Below are positions 20,033-27,657 of a stretch of DNA of 64,000 nucleotides, one piece after another. This stretch comes from Aliivibrio finisterrensis (GTDB lineage Bacteria > Pseudomonadota > Gammaproteobacteria > Enterobacterales > Vibrionaceae), in assembly GCF_008933155.1 (NCBI RefSeq), contig NZ_WBVP01000003.1, forward strand, positions 234,813-298,812, read 5' to 3'. The notes below the pieces were generated by a model. The model worked only from the letters and a program-made list of their open reading frames with translations. It did no database searches and was not told the origin of the DNA. The position numbers and the translations under genes were made by a program. Numbering within the stretch: position 1 is the first letter of the stretch; every line of letters begins with the position of its first letter.

Positions 20033-20492
20033 CTAAGATCCTTTTATAATACATAAGGTACCAAAAGTAGCTATTTATTGGTGCCCAATATTTAATCACT
20101 TAAGTTTAATATGTCATTAAATGGCGTTAAGCTCAATATATAATTAGCACATTAGATGTTGATATATAAGGAATTGTGATGCATAGTGCAATTTCTATTC
20201 ACTTGGCTGTAAGCCTTCCAAGCTGATGATTGCGGGTTCGATTCCCGCTGTACGCTCCAATCTCTTTTTATCCTCCTCAAGAGATTGTTCCTGTTTTAAA
20301 ATTCCAACTTATTGAAAATTAAGCGCTTAATGGCGTGTTTTTTTGTATCTGACGTTTGAGGATCTTTTGATCTTATTTATGATGAAATGATGCGGTGGCT
20401 AAATCGGTGTCTACGATGTCATCGTATCTATATGGCCTTAAATGGGCTAATAGAAAAAATCCTCAGCCCATTATTAACTTTTCTAATCTGAA
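20033..20492. other. Island boundary region without protein genes
   Basis: 460 bp between the recombinase trio and the Cro/C1 gene. The left part (20033-20200) is AT-rich, with no gene found. The centre holds the tRNA-Gly 3' fragment and a hairpin directly after it (AATCTCTT at 20259-20266 pairing with AAGAGATT at 20279-20286), which may be the old tRNA terminator. The right part (20290-20492) has nothing I can name. Confidence 0.5.
20211..20259 (+). pseudogene. tRNA-Gly(UCC) 3' fragment, probable attachment-site scar
   Basis: The sequence contains the anticodon loop CTTCCAA (anticodon UCC), the 3' strand of the anticodon stem, a full T arm (GCGGG TTCGATT CCCGC) and an acceptor 3' strand ending TACGCTCCA with encoded CCA. 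The 5' half does not fold: the D arm and the 5' acceptor strand that should pair with TGTACGC are missing, and the anticodon stem has a mismatch. It is therefore not a working tRNA. A 3' tRNA copy next to recombinase genes is the usual mark of an integrative element that recombines within a tRNA gene. The intact partner should lie left of the window. Confidence 0.7.
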
Positions 20493-20690
20493 CTACTGTT
20501 GTTCAAGTAACTCACCCACACTTATATTTAAGTAAGTACATAGCGTATCAATCACCTCAAGTTCTACACGCGTTGCTGTTTCGTTATAAAGGCGCGTAAC
20601 TGTACCTCTATTAATCCCTGTATCTCTTGCAACATCAGAAACTTTTAATCTCTTTTCACCCATAATTTTGGAAAGGTGGCACTTCAGCAT
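20493..20690 (-). CDS. Small Cro/C1-type (XRE) transcriptional regulator
   Basis: 65 aa and made almost entirely of one helix-turn-helix: KVSDVARDTGINRGTVTRLYN is the core, at residues 16-36. The end, NISVGELLEQQ, is typical of the single-domain phage/plasmid regulators. It is divergent from an excisionase-like gene 133 bp away, the layout of a lysogeny-type switch. The start ATG is preceded by AGGAGA on the minus strand. It probably binds the shared intergenic region and controls the integrase module (inference). Confidence 0.8.
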   Translation of the reverse strand: MLKCHLSKIMGEKRLKVSDVARDTGINRGTVTRLYNETATRVELEVIDTLCTYLNISVGELLEQQ

Positions 20691-20823
20691 GTTCTTCTCC
20701 TGTTTAAAATGTTCTCCTGTGGGTTAAAAATGCTTGCAAAAGATAATTCTCATGATACATTTTGTTCTGTAGGAGATAATTAAGTTCTTTTAAGAGTAAA
20801 TAATATTTGTAGGAGATTGTACG

Positions 20824-21036
20824 ATGGATAATACCTATTTGACAACAGCTGAACTGGCAGGTCGTATTAAATATGATGCGAGAGTCATTCGTGAGCAATT
20901 AAAAGATTCAGTTTTGTTTGAGGGAATTCATTATATTCGTCCATTTGGAGGCCGAAAAATCCTTTTTATCTGGGAGCGAGTAGAAGAAGAAATGTTAATG
21001 GGCATATCAAGCCAGTCATTGTTGGTAGGATATTAA
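20824..21036 (+). CDS. Excisionase/AlpA-like small DNA-binding protein
   Basis: 70 aa with the winged-helix/MerR-like pattern of excisionases: YLTTAELAGRIKYDARVIRE at the start, then EGIHYIRPFGGRKILF. A GTAGGAGA ribosome site precedes the ATG. It lies 10 bp before the start of an arm-type integrase, the usual pairing in prophage modules where this protein sets the direction of recombination. Because the integrase is truncated, its original role is probably lost. Confidence 0.65.
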   Translation: MDNTYLTTAELAGRIKYDARVIREQLKDSVLFEGIHYIRPFGGRKILFIWERVEEEMLMGISSQSLLVGY

Positions 21037-21046
21037 GGAAAAAATC

Positions 21047-21235
21047 ATGGGGGTTGTAAATGTAAGAAATGGAAAGCTTGTGATTCAGTTCCGATTTAAA
21101 GGGCAACGTTGTCGGGAGCAAACTCAACTTTTAGATAATTCTGTAAATAGAAAACGTTTAGATCGTATGCTTCAACGCATTGAAGCTGAGATAATATTAG
21201 ACGCTTTTGATTATCAAAATATTTTCCAAACAGCA
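21047..21235 (+). pseudogene. N-terminal arm domain of a truncated phage-type integrase
   Basis: The first about 62 residues match the arm DNA-binding domain (DUF3596) of phage integrases: MGVVNVRNGKLVIQF, then GQRCREQT, then RIEAEI and FDY. After FDYQNIF the similarity stops, while the frame runs on to 21349 through unrelated sequence. The core-binding and catalytic domains are missing. Transposase-like sequence begins about 130 bp later, so a mobile insertion and a deletion probably removed the rest. This marks a dead element different from the recombinase trio to the left. Confidence 0.7.
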
Positions 21236-21356
21236 CTCGGATACCATCAAGTATTAAAGAAAGTAAAGTCAGGGGATAATCTACAGTTCAATGTCAACGC
21301 ATTATGTGGTCAAACATCCTCACTGACTTTAGAGCTTCGAGATAGCTAATCATCAA

Positions 21357-22063
21357 ATGCTTCGAGATACTCACCTTACGGCAATACCTGAACTGATAAA
21401 GATGCTCGACATAAAGGGAGCATTGATAACTATCGATGCAATGGCATGTCAAACCAAGATAGCAAAAGTCATTACTGACATGGGCGGAGACTACTTACTT
21501 GCAGTAAAAAGCAATCAAGGAAAGCTTCGTAAAGCAGCAGAAAAAGCATTTTCAAAAGAACGAGCAAATCTAGCAGATACTGTTGTTTTTAAAGAAAGTC
21601 ATGGACACATCGAATCACGTCAATGTTATGTAGTAGGGACTAACAAACTTGAGGGTGACTTCAGTCATTGGGCTAGCCTAAAAAGCATAGTAATGGTTGA
21701 AAATTGTCGTTTTGAGAAAGGAAAGAAACTAGATTTAGAGTACCGTTATTACATTAGCTCAAAGGAGCTGAGTGCAGAGCAGGCTGCTAATGCGGTTAGA
21801 GAGCATTGGGGTATTGAATCTATGCATTGGGTACTTTATTGTGAGTATGAATGAAGATGCGAGTCAGATATACAAGGATCATGGCGCAGAAAATGTAGCC
21901 TGCTTGCGCCATATGAGTCTGAATATGCTTCGAGAAGAGCCAACTAAACTTAGTATTGTCGGAAAGCAGAAACGCTGCATGATGAGTACTTCTATGTTAG
22001 AGGCGTATTGAACGCTGGTTTTACTAGTATGGCTAAAATCTAAACACTCATGCGGTCGCCCTG
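21357..22063 (+). mobile_element. ISAs1-family transposase remnant
   Basis: The frame from 21357 matches the central and C-terminal part of ISAs1-type transposases: AIPELIKMLD, ALITIDAMACQTKIA, GGDYLLAVKSNQG, AVREHWGIESMHWVL. One extra base near 21839 breaks the frame, and the protein continues in another frame as NEDASQIYKDHG and LRHMSLNMLR. A second shift occurs near 22005, after SMLEA, with NAGFTSMAKI following. The N-terminal third and the left end are missing. A candidate right inverted repeat, TCATGCGGTCGCCCTG, ends at 22063. An 11-bp direct repeat, GCTTCGAGATA, occurs at 21334-21344 and 21359-21369, near the left break. The element cannot be active. Confidence 0.8.
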
Positions 22064-22065
22064 AA

Positions 22066-22095
22066 AAAGAACCCCACTTCGAAAAGTAGGGTTCT
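22066..22095 (-). terminator. Terminator of the chitinase gene
   Basis: A 12-bp stem with one mismatch (AGAACCCCACTT at 22068-22079 and AAGTAGGGTTCT at 22084-22095) around a CGAA loop. On the minus strand it is followed by TTTTTC, so it ends the leftward chitinase transcript. Confidence 0.8.
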
Positions 22096-22145
22096 TATTC
22101 ATTTAGATATGTTAGATAACGAATTATCTAGATAACGTAACCAAA

Positions 22146-25100
22146 TTATTGTGGGTTTAGACCTAGTTGCTCTAGAACCAGTTTAAAGTTAGCACGACGT
22201 TCTTTAACGTTATGAACTTCACCAGTAGAACACACTAAATCAGGACAACCACGGTTTACGATACCAGAAACATCATCGATAAACTCAGTACCTTTCATAC
22301 CGCTATCAACATATTTCTTAAGTTCGTTGTGGTAGTTCCAGTTACCGTATTGACCAGACTCATCAGGGTATGCTTGTACTGAAGTAACCCAGTAGAATAG
22401 ACCTGCAATCCACTTGATTTCTTTATTCTCTTCAGAGCTACAAATTAAGCCTGGGTTTGAACAGAAATCTAACTCAGCGTATAACGGGTTCTCTGGTGGC
22501 GCTTCAACAACAACACCATCAATTGTTTTACCAATTGTCTCAGGGTCAACGTGTGAACGACCTAAGTAGTGGTTAAGTGTACCGAAGTTTTGACGACCAG
22601 TAGTTTGAATTACACCACGGCCCCACCAGCCACAACCTTCAACGTCAGCTTGGCTGCTGCCATCCCAAATAAAGCTACCTGCTTTTTGATCTACGTATGT
22701 TTTACATGTATCACGTTCCCATACTTGCTTAGATGTATCTACAGAAGTAGGTACGTCATTACAGTGACCGCTGTTAGTCCAACGACCAACGCTACCGTTA
22801 ACAAGCAGACCACGCTCTTCTAGTACTGCATTTGGAGCAGCAAATACTGGAGCTGGAGCACCGTACCATTTAGCGTGAGTTAGTGCACTTACTTCCATTT
22901 TGTTATCACGAGGACAAGAGTAAGCGTGATCTAAACCAGTAACAGGGTTTACACCGTAATCTGCATATTTTTGACCAAGTTGACCACAGCTCGCTGACAT
23001 TGGGTAATCTGTTGCAGCACCGTATCTAATTTCAGCCCAGTTGTTCTCATCACATGCGTTGTAACGAATCGTTTCTTGCATACTCTGTGCTAAGAACGCA
23101 GCAATCGCTACTTTCGCGTATTTGATGTTAGTTGCATCATCAACGTTTTCATCTAGTAGCCAGAACTTGTTACCAGCAACACCAACATTATGCATTGCGT
23201 TCAGACCAGTCATGAAATCAGCCCACTTATAAACAGTAGACGGAACCCATTGTGATTGAGGTGTTTCGTACAAGAATGCCGTGTTGTTCATTGTATCTTC
23301 AGCGTCAGCCAATTCACGGTTTAACGCATCAATGATAGTTAATTGGCCATTTTCTGTTGATTCACCAACATAGTACAGTGGCATTTTAGCTTTTTTGTAT
23401 TCTTCGATTTCAGCCGTTAATTTTGCTGTATCTTTATCAAATACGATAGCAAATACGTTGCTGAATGCTGCTTTACGCACTTGTGGTTTGCTTGCATTAT
23501 CACCCATAAAATAAGCAGAAGCTTGATCTGTAGGGATATTGTTTAGCATTACAGGTGTTTTAACAAAATCAGAAACTTGCTTAACGTACTCTAGAGCATT
23601 ATGCCACTGGTCGCTAGTTAGAGCTGCTGTTGAGCTTGACTTAGTGAACGCAATGAAATCAGCTTTAGTTGCAACATCTGCTTTGAACAACTCTAGTTTG
23701 TGTAGTAGATCAGCGCTGTAGTTAGATGCTTCATCCCAAACAGATTGTCTGCCAGAGTGAGTATCAAACGCGAAATCACCAATGTTTAGAGACCAACCGT
23801 AGTTTGCTTCTGGTGCTAGCGTAGAGATGATTAGGTGGTGCGCAGTAGCCCAGCCTTTCAAGTCATTGCTAAGCGCGTTGATAGCGTCGATGTCAATCTT
23901 GTTGCCAGTGATGTCCATCGCTTTAGTTAGCGCTTCTTTAACCGCAATGCTGTTTGAAGATACTGCTTTATCTTGCGTTGCTTGATCAAGAACATCAGTG
24001 TTGATGATGATTGATGCAGAGCCAGCTTGTGCAGCTTCATTAATGATAGATACAAACGTACTTGTTAGCTTATCAATATCAGCTAAATCAGCACTGTTGC
24101 TTGCTTCAATAGTTAGCATTGCAGGTGCCGCAGACGATGGGCTAGCAACTACTAACGTGTTTGGCCAACCAGCGACTTCTAGACGAACTGGATCCATTGG
24201 GTTTGGTAGAGAAAGAAGCGGTGCTGTACCCGGTTCTGTACCATCACAATTCAGGTGAAGCGCCCATGTATCATCGCTACCAGGAACTGATGAAGTCCAG
24301 TAGTTCGCAGAGTATGCGATGTTATTATGAACCATAATGTCACCACCAGTAGCGTGATCGCCATTTGTCCAATCAGGGTAAACATTAAAGTCTTTACATA
24401 AGTCACCTGGAGTTACAGGTGGCTCTACAGGTGGCTCAACCACATCTTCTTCAACAGTGATTGTTACACTTGTTGTAGATGAAAGATCTTGAGCATCAGT
24501 AGCGATAGCACTAAAAGTTAAGCTACCTGCTTGAGTAGGCTGAAAATCACACGCAAATGTGTTGGTATTAGCAGCGTCAAACGAACAGATCTCTTTGTTG
24601 TTTGCGATAACAACCAGTGTCGTTAAGTCGTTATCTGCATCTGTTGCATTAACAGAGATAGCAACGCTTTCAGTTACGTTGATTGCAGAGCCATTAGTTG
24701 GCGTAACAAATTTAACTACAGGCGCAACGAAATCTTCAGTTACTTCAGCTTCTACAACAACAGATACTGATTTTTGTTCGATTTTTTGGTTATTTTTATC
24801 GAATACAAATACGTTAACTACCGCATTGCCTTCTTTACTTGGAGTCCAAGCGTGAGAGTACTGAGTGTTGTTCTCGTTAACTGCTTTTTCAGCTAGTTTT
24901 GTGTTGTTTACCCAAAACTCAACTTTAGCTGCTTGGTTACCATCAACATGTGCATTGATAGCAATCATCTCATTTGCTTGAACAACTTGACCAGCTGTTG
25001 GTGCAAGAATAGACAGTTCTGTTTCTTCTGGTTCTGGCTCGCCTGGTTCGTCAGAACATTCAGTTAGTGACCAGAACCACGAACTTGCGCTTGGCGTTTC

Positions 25101-25487
25101 CCAAACACCTGGGTTGTTTTGAGCGATAAAACATTGGTTCTCGTATGAAACCACATCGCCATTTGAAACTTGAGTTTTACCAGGGATAAATGGAATAACA
25201 TCGCCTAAATCTGGATCTGGCGTTGGATCAGGATCTGGACCCGGTTCGCCTGAGCATACAGCGACATCCCAGAACCATGAATCTGCAGTTGGAGATTCCC
25301 ACACGCCAGGGTTGTTTTTAGCAACAAAACAGTCGCCATTAAAAGAAACCATATCTCCATTTTTAACTTTTGTCTCACCAGGAACAAAAGTAACAATGTT
25401 AGACGTTAAATTTACATCAGCGGCGTATAGATACCCACTGAACATAACGCTAGTAATAGCGGCTGTTATTTTATTTATTTTTATCAC
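22146..25487 (-). CDS. Secreted multi-domain GH19 chitinase with chitin-binding modules
   Basis: 1113 aa with a signal peptide (residues 1-22, cleavage near YAA-DV). Two CBM5/12 chitin-binding modules follow, each with NPGVWE(S/T)P and SWFW (about 25-80 and 97-145). They are joined by Asp/Pro- and Glu/Pro-rich linkers. Two Ig-like domains come next (about 155-250 and 250-350), then a third, diverged carbohydrate-binding module (about 362-410, WTNGDHATGGDIMVHNN). About 300 residues (420-720) are unassigned. The C-terminal domain shows GH19 signatures: MQETIRYN, and GWWGRGVIQTTGRQNFG. GH19 enzymes cut chitin with inversion. The enzyme probably works outside the cell on crustacean or zooplankton chitin. 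No truncation was seen. Confidence 0.85.
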   Translation of the reverse strand: MIKINKITAAITSVMFSGYLYAADVNLTSNIVTFVPGETKVKNGDMVSFNGDCFVAKNNPGVWESPTADSWFWDVAVCSGEPGPDPDPTPDPDLGDVIPFIPGKTQVSNGDVVSYENQCFIAQNNPGVWETPSASSWFWSLTECSDEPGEPEPEETELSILAPTAGQVVQANEMIAINAHVDGNQAAKVEFWVNNTKLAEKAVNENNTQYSHAWTPSKEGNAVVNVFVFDKNNQKIEQKSVSVVVEAEVTEDFVAPVVKFVTPTNGSAINVTESVAISVNATDADNDLTTLVVIANNKEICSFDAANTNTFACDFQPTQAGSLTFSAIATDAQDLSSTTSVTITVEEDVVEPPVEPPVTPGDLCKDFNVYPDWTNGDHATGGDIMVHNNIAYSANYWTSSVPGSDDTWALHLNCDGTEPGTAPLLSLPNPMDPVRLEVAGWPNTLVVASPSSAAPAMLTIEASNSADLADIDKLTSTFVSIINEAAQAGSASIIINTDVLDQATQDKAVSSNSIAVKEALTKAMDITGNKIDIDAINALSNDLKGWATAHHLIISTLAPEANYGWSLNIGDFAFDTHSGRQSVWDEASNYSADLLHKLELFKADVATKADFIAFTKSSSTAALTSDQWHNALEYVKQVSDFVKTPVMLNNIPTDQASAYFMGDNASKPQVRKAAFSNVFAIVFDKDTAKLTAEIEEYKKAKMPLYYVGESTENGQLTIIDALNRELADAEDTMNNTAFLYETPQSQWVPSTVYKWADFMTGLNAMHNVGVAGNKFWLLDENVDDATNIKYAKVAIAAFLAQSMQETIRYNACDENNWAEIRYGAATDYPMSASCGQLGQKYADYGVNPVTGLDHAYSCPRDNKMEVSALTHAKWYGAPAPVFAAPNAVLEERGLLVNGSVGRWTNSGHCNDVPTSVDTSKQVWERDTCKTYVDQKAGSFIWDGSSQADVEGCGWWGRGVIQTTGRQNFGTLNHYLGRSHVDPETIGKTIDGVVVEAPPENPLYAELDFCSNPGLICSSEENKEIKWIAGLFYWVTSVQAYPDESGQYGNWNYHNELKKYVDSGMKGTEFIDDVSGIVNRGCPDLVCSTGEVHNVKERRANFKLVLEQLGLNPQ

Positions 25488-26256
25488 TGCTTTTTCTTCT
25501 TTTTATTTATCTTATCTAGATAATTTATTAATTATAAAGGTGTGCGATGGATAGATTTCATCATTCGCTTCCTTGCCTATGATTGAATGAACCTTTTAAT
25601 AAGAGTTCATTCTGTTACAAAAAGGTTAATTCCTAAACCACTATAATTAGGCAAAAACCTCGAATCGAACCACGCAAAATTCATTTATTAATATCAAATT
25701 AATAGCTGAATTGAATTTCGAGCATTCTAACCAGAAGAATTTTTAAGGATATTTATAATTCTCAAAAATGTGACATCGCTTCTAAAGTAATTCTTGAAAT
25801 TGTAGTATAAATATGTATTTGTATGTTTTTTTGACATGAAAGTCAGTTTTTTGTTGTTATCTTGACTTTTTAAATAGAGATGATTTTTAATGTCAAATAT
25901 ACAGATGGGTTTATTTTGATTTTGGTGCGTAAACTTATATTCCAAAAATGAGACGTAGATGTTAATAAGATAAATAAGTTCTATCTGTAGCCATGTTTAC
26001 TCAACGTGAAGGGTTTATGCACTGCGGCATATTATTAGCAGATGTCGGTTATCGAGTATGTTAACCAGTTAGGATGATCAGTTATTCACTACAATTGGTA
26101 TTCATAACGATATACGAAGTCTAGAGGAGGGGTTATAAAATAGGTGGGAAGTGTATTTTGATTAAGAGTTGAACAAAAATAAAGCAAGCTTAATTGAGTG
26201 GGCAGATCAGCGGCTTGCTCTGATTTTTTGTTTATCCTACTTATAATGGTCAACAA
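25488..26256. other. Long AT-rich intergenic region upstream of the chitinase
   Basis: 769 bp without a credible gene. It must carry the leftward chitinase promoter near 25490-25600 and the 3' flank of the napF-like gene. A long-range inverted repeat AGCAAGC (26183-26189) / GCTTGCT (26213-26219), followed on the minus strand by TTATTTTT, may be a weak terminator for the napF-like transcript. A tRNA T-arm look-alike at 25655-25675 does not fold. Nothing else could be named. Confidence 0.4.
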
Positions 26257-26787
26257 TCAATTAGTATTTGCGATTAAAGAAATTGCACCAATATAACAAC
26301 TAGCAACGCATTCACCACACCCATTGCAGGAATTGTTAAGTGTTGGTAGATGATTGGTTTCTATCATGATGGCATTATTAGGGCAATCGTCTTTGCATTC
26401 TTGGCAGTTACCAAATAATCTCGCATTGCAACTATGGCTAAACTTGGGTCTCCATCCTGTATCTTTGTTATTGAGTAGATTAAGAGCCTGCGTTGGACAG
26501 GCTTCAATGCATGCTTGGCAGAAGGTACAATGATTTAGACTTAAATCCATTTGTGGTCCATTCGCCGTCATTGCAATAATACCTTGTGGACAAATAGTCA
26601 CACATTCAGAACAATGGTTGCACATGCGTTCAAACAGAGATGATTCAACAGCACCAAGAGGGCGTCCAGCATTTACTTTAAAAGATCCCGTTTCTTCTAT
26701 TGATTGTGTCACCCCTCGAGAAACCGCCTTAAAAAAACCGCGACGACGGTTATCAACCTCTGTCAATTCATCACGATGCAACTTCAT
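26257..26787 (-). CDS. napF: NapF-like ferredoxin-type protein with four Cys clusters
   Basis: 176 aa. Three 4Fe-4S motifs are clear: CNHCSECVTICP near residue 56, CTFCQACIEACP near 87 and CNGCGECVASC near 158. A further Cys set, CQECKDDCP, lies near 128, as in NapF. The N-terminus is VDNRRRGFFKAV, a twin-Arg-like start that in NapF is not exported. In E. coli, NapF helps to mature the periplasmic nitrate reductase. Here it directly follows a TorD-like chaperone (adjacent coordinates) and is divergent from dmsABC, so it probably supports iron-sulfur assembly or electron supply for this molybdoenzyme (inference). Confidence 0.75.
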   Translation of the reverse strand: MKLHRDELTEVDNRRRGFFKAVSRGVTQSIEETGSFKVNAGRPLGAVESSLFERMCNHCSECVTICPQGIIAMTANGPQMDLSLNHCTFCQACIEACPTQALNLLNNKDTGWRPKFSHSCNARLFGNCQECKDDCPNNAIMIETNHLPTLNNSCNGCGECVASCYIGAISLIANTN

Positions 26788-27372
26788 TTATATTGTCTCT
26801 TGCCAATAATTACGACGCTCTAGCACCGTGAGATGTTGTTCTTCGCAATAGCACTCTAGCCACCCTAGTGATATTTCAGCTAATTGGCGATAAAAATCCG
26901 TTTCAGCGTGAATCCGCATCAGATTTAGCATCGTTGGGGCAAATGGCATTAAGTGATCACTCAATAATTGGTTAGCGCCATTAATGTCTTCTTGCTCTAA
27001 CAGTAAAGAGACAAGCATAAACATTAGCCCAATGTGGTCTTCTGGCTCTCGTACACCAGTATCACAGGCCAATGCTTTGCTGCGCATGAATTCACGAAGT
27101 TCCAGAGTCGAAGTACCAAATAAGGCATTTTCTTTATCCAAATAAGCAGAGCCCCAAGGTGGTGATGGCATATCACCGCTGCCTTGTAATAATTGGAAAA
27201 AATCAGCATCCAGCATATCAATATCACTGCTCTTTATCAGAGCTAACAAATTATTAAAAACAGTGTTGTCGAGTGTAGATGTCGAATTTAAAGGCTTTTG
27301 TACTGTTTCTGAGCTCGGAGAGTTAAAAAGTAGCCCGCCAAGTAGTCGAAAAACGGTTAGTTCATTTTGCAT
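26788..27372 (-). CDS. TorD/DmsD-family chaperone for the molybdoenzyme
   Basis: 194 aa, all-helical. It carries the family-typical pattern FRLLGGLLFNSP at the start, then AYLDKENALFGTSTLELREFM, then EPEDHIGLMFMLVSLLL near residues 107-123. These chaperones bind the Tat leader of molybdopterin enzymes and guide cofactor insertion before export. It is the first gene of the leftward pair, sharing a 285-bp divergent promoter region with dmsA, which has a Tat leader; DmsA is therefore its likely client. No lesions were seen. Confidence 0.8.
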   Translation of the reverse strand: MQNELTVFRLLGGLLFNSPSSETVQKPLNSTSTLDNTVFNNLLALIKSSDIDMLDADFFQLLQGSGDMPSPPWGSAYLDKENALFGTSTLELREFMRSKALACDTGVREPEDHIGLMFMLVSLLLEQEDINGANQLLSDHLMPFAPTMLNLMRIHAETDFYRQLAEISLGWLECYCEEQHLTVLERRNYWQETI

Positions 27373-27490
27373 TGGATTGTTTCATTGTGTTTGTAATTTA
27401 AGGCGCATAAATAACACAATTACAGAGTATGAGCCAATAAAAATGAATAATAAAAGTTATATAAATTTCTTTTATAAATTGTGTGTTTAA

Positions 27491-27575
27491 TGTGAAAAAT
27501 GTCATTTAGTTCGTATTTTTTATTAATTAATGAGAAATAAAACAGAGGAATGACTAAAAAATTGATTAAAAGCAA
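27491..27575 (+). promoter_or_regulatory. Candidate CRP and FNR sites in the dms divergent promoter
   Basis: TGTGA-AAAATG-TCATT (27491-27506) resembles a CRP site, with one half intact. TTGAT-TAAA-AGCAA (27562-27575) matches the FNR consensus TTGAT-N4-ATCAA at 9 of 10 defined bases. Both are between torD-like and dmsA. Oxygen control of a DMSO-reductase-type operon by FNR is well known elsewhere; here it is inference from the sites. Confidence 0.5.
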
Positions 27576-27657
27576 TGTTTTGTATATCACTTAAGGGGTA
27601 AAAAGTGTGCAACAAAAGCAGGTGCTTATTTTTTACTATCTTATAGAAGTTATTTTG

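Noticed and set aside
20184..20259. Complete tRNA-Gly gene
   Set aside because: The 5' acceptor strand, D arm and part of the anticodon stem do not pair; only the 3' part is tRNA-like.
20704..20898. 64-codon leftward frame overlapping the excisionase-like gene
   Set aside because: It covers the divergent promoter region and overlaps a better-supported gene on the other strand.
25650..25680. tRNA-like T arm on the minus strand in the chitinase upstream region
   Set aside because: The two strands around TTCGATT (CGTGG and CGAGG) do not form a T stem and no other arm is present.
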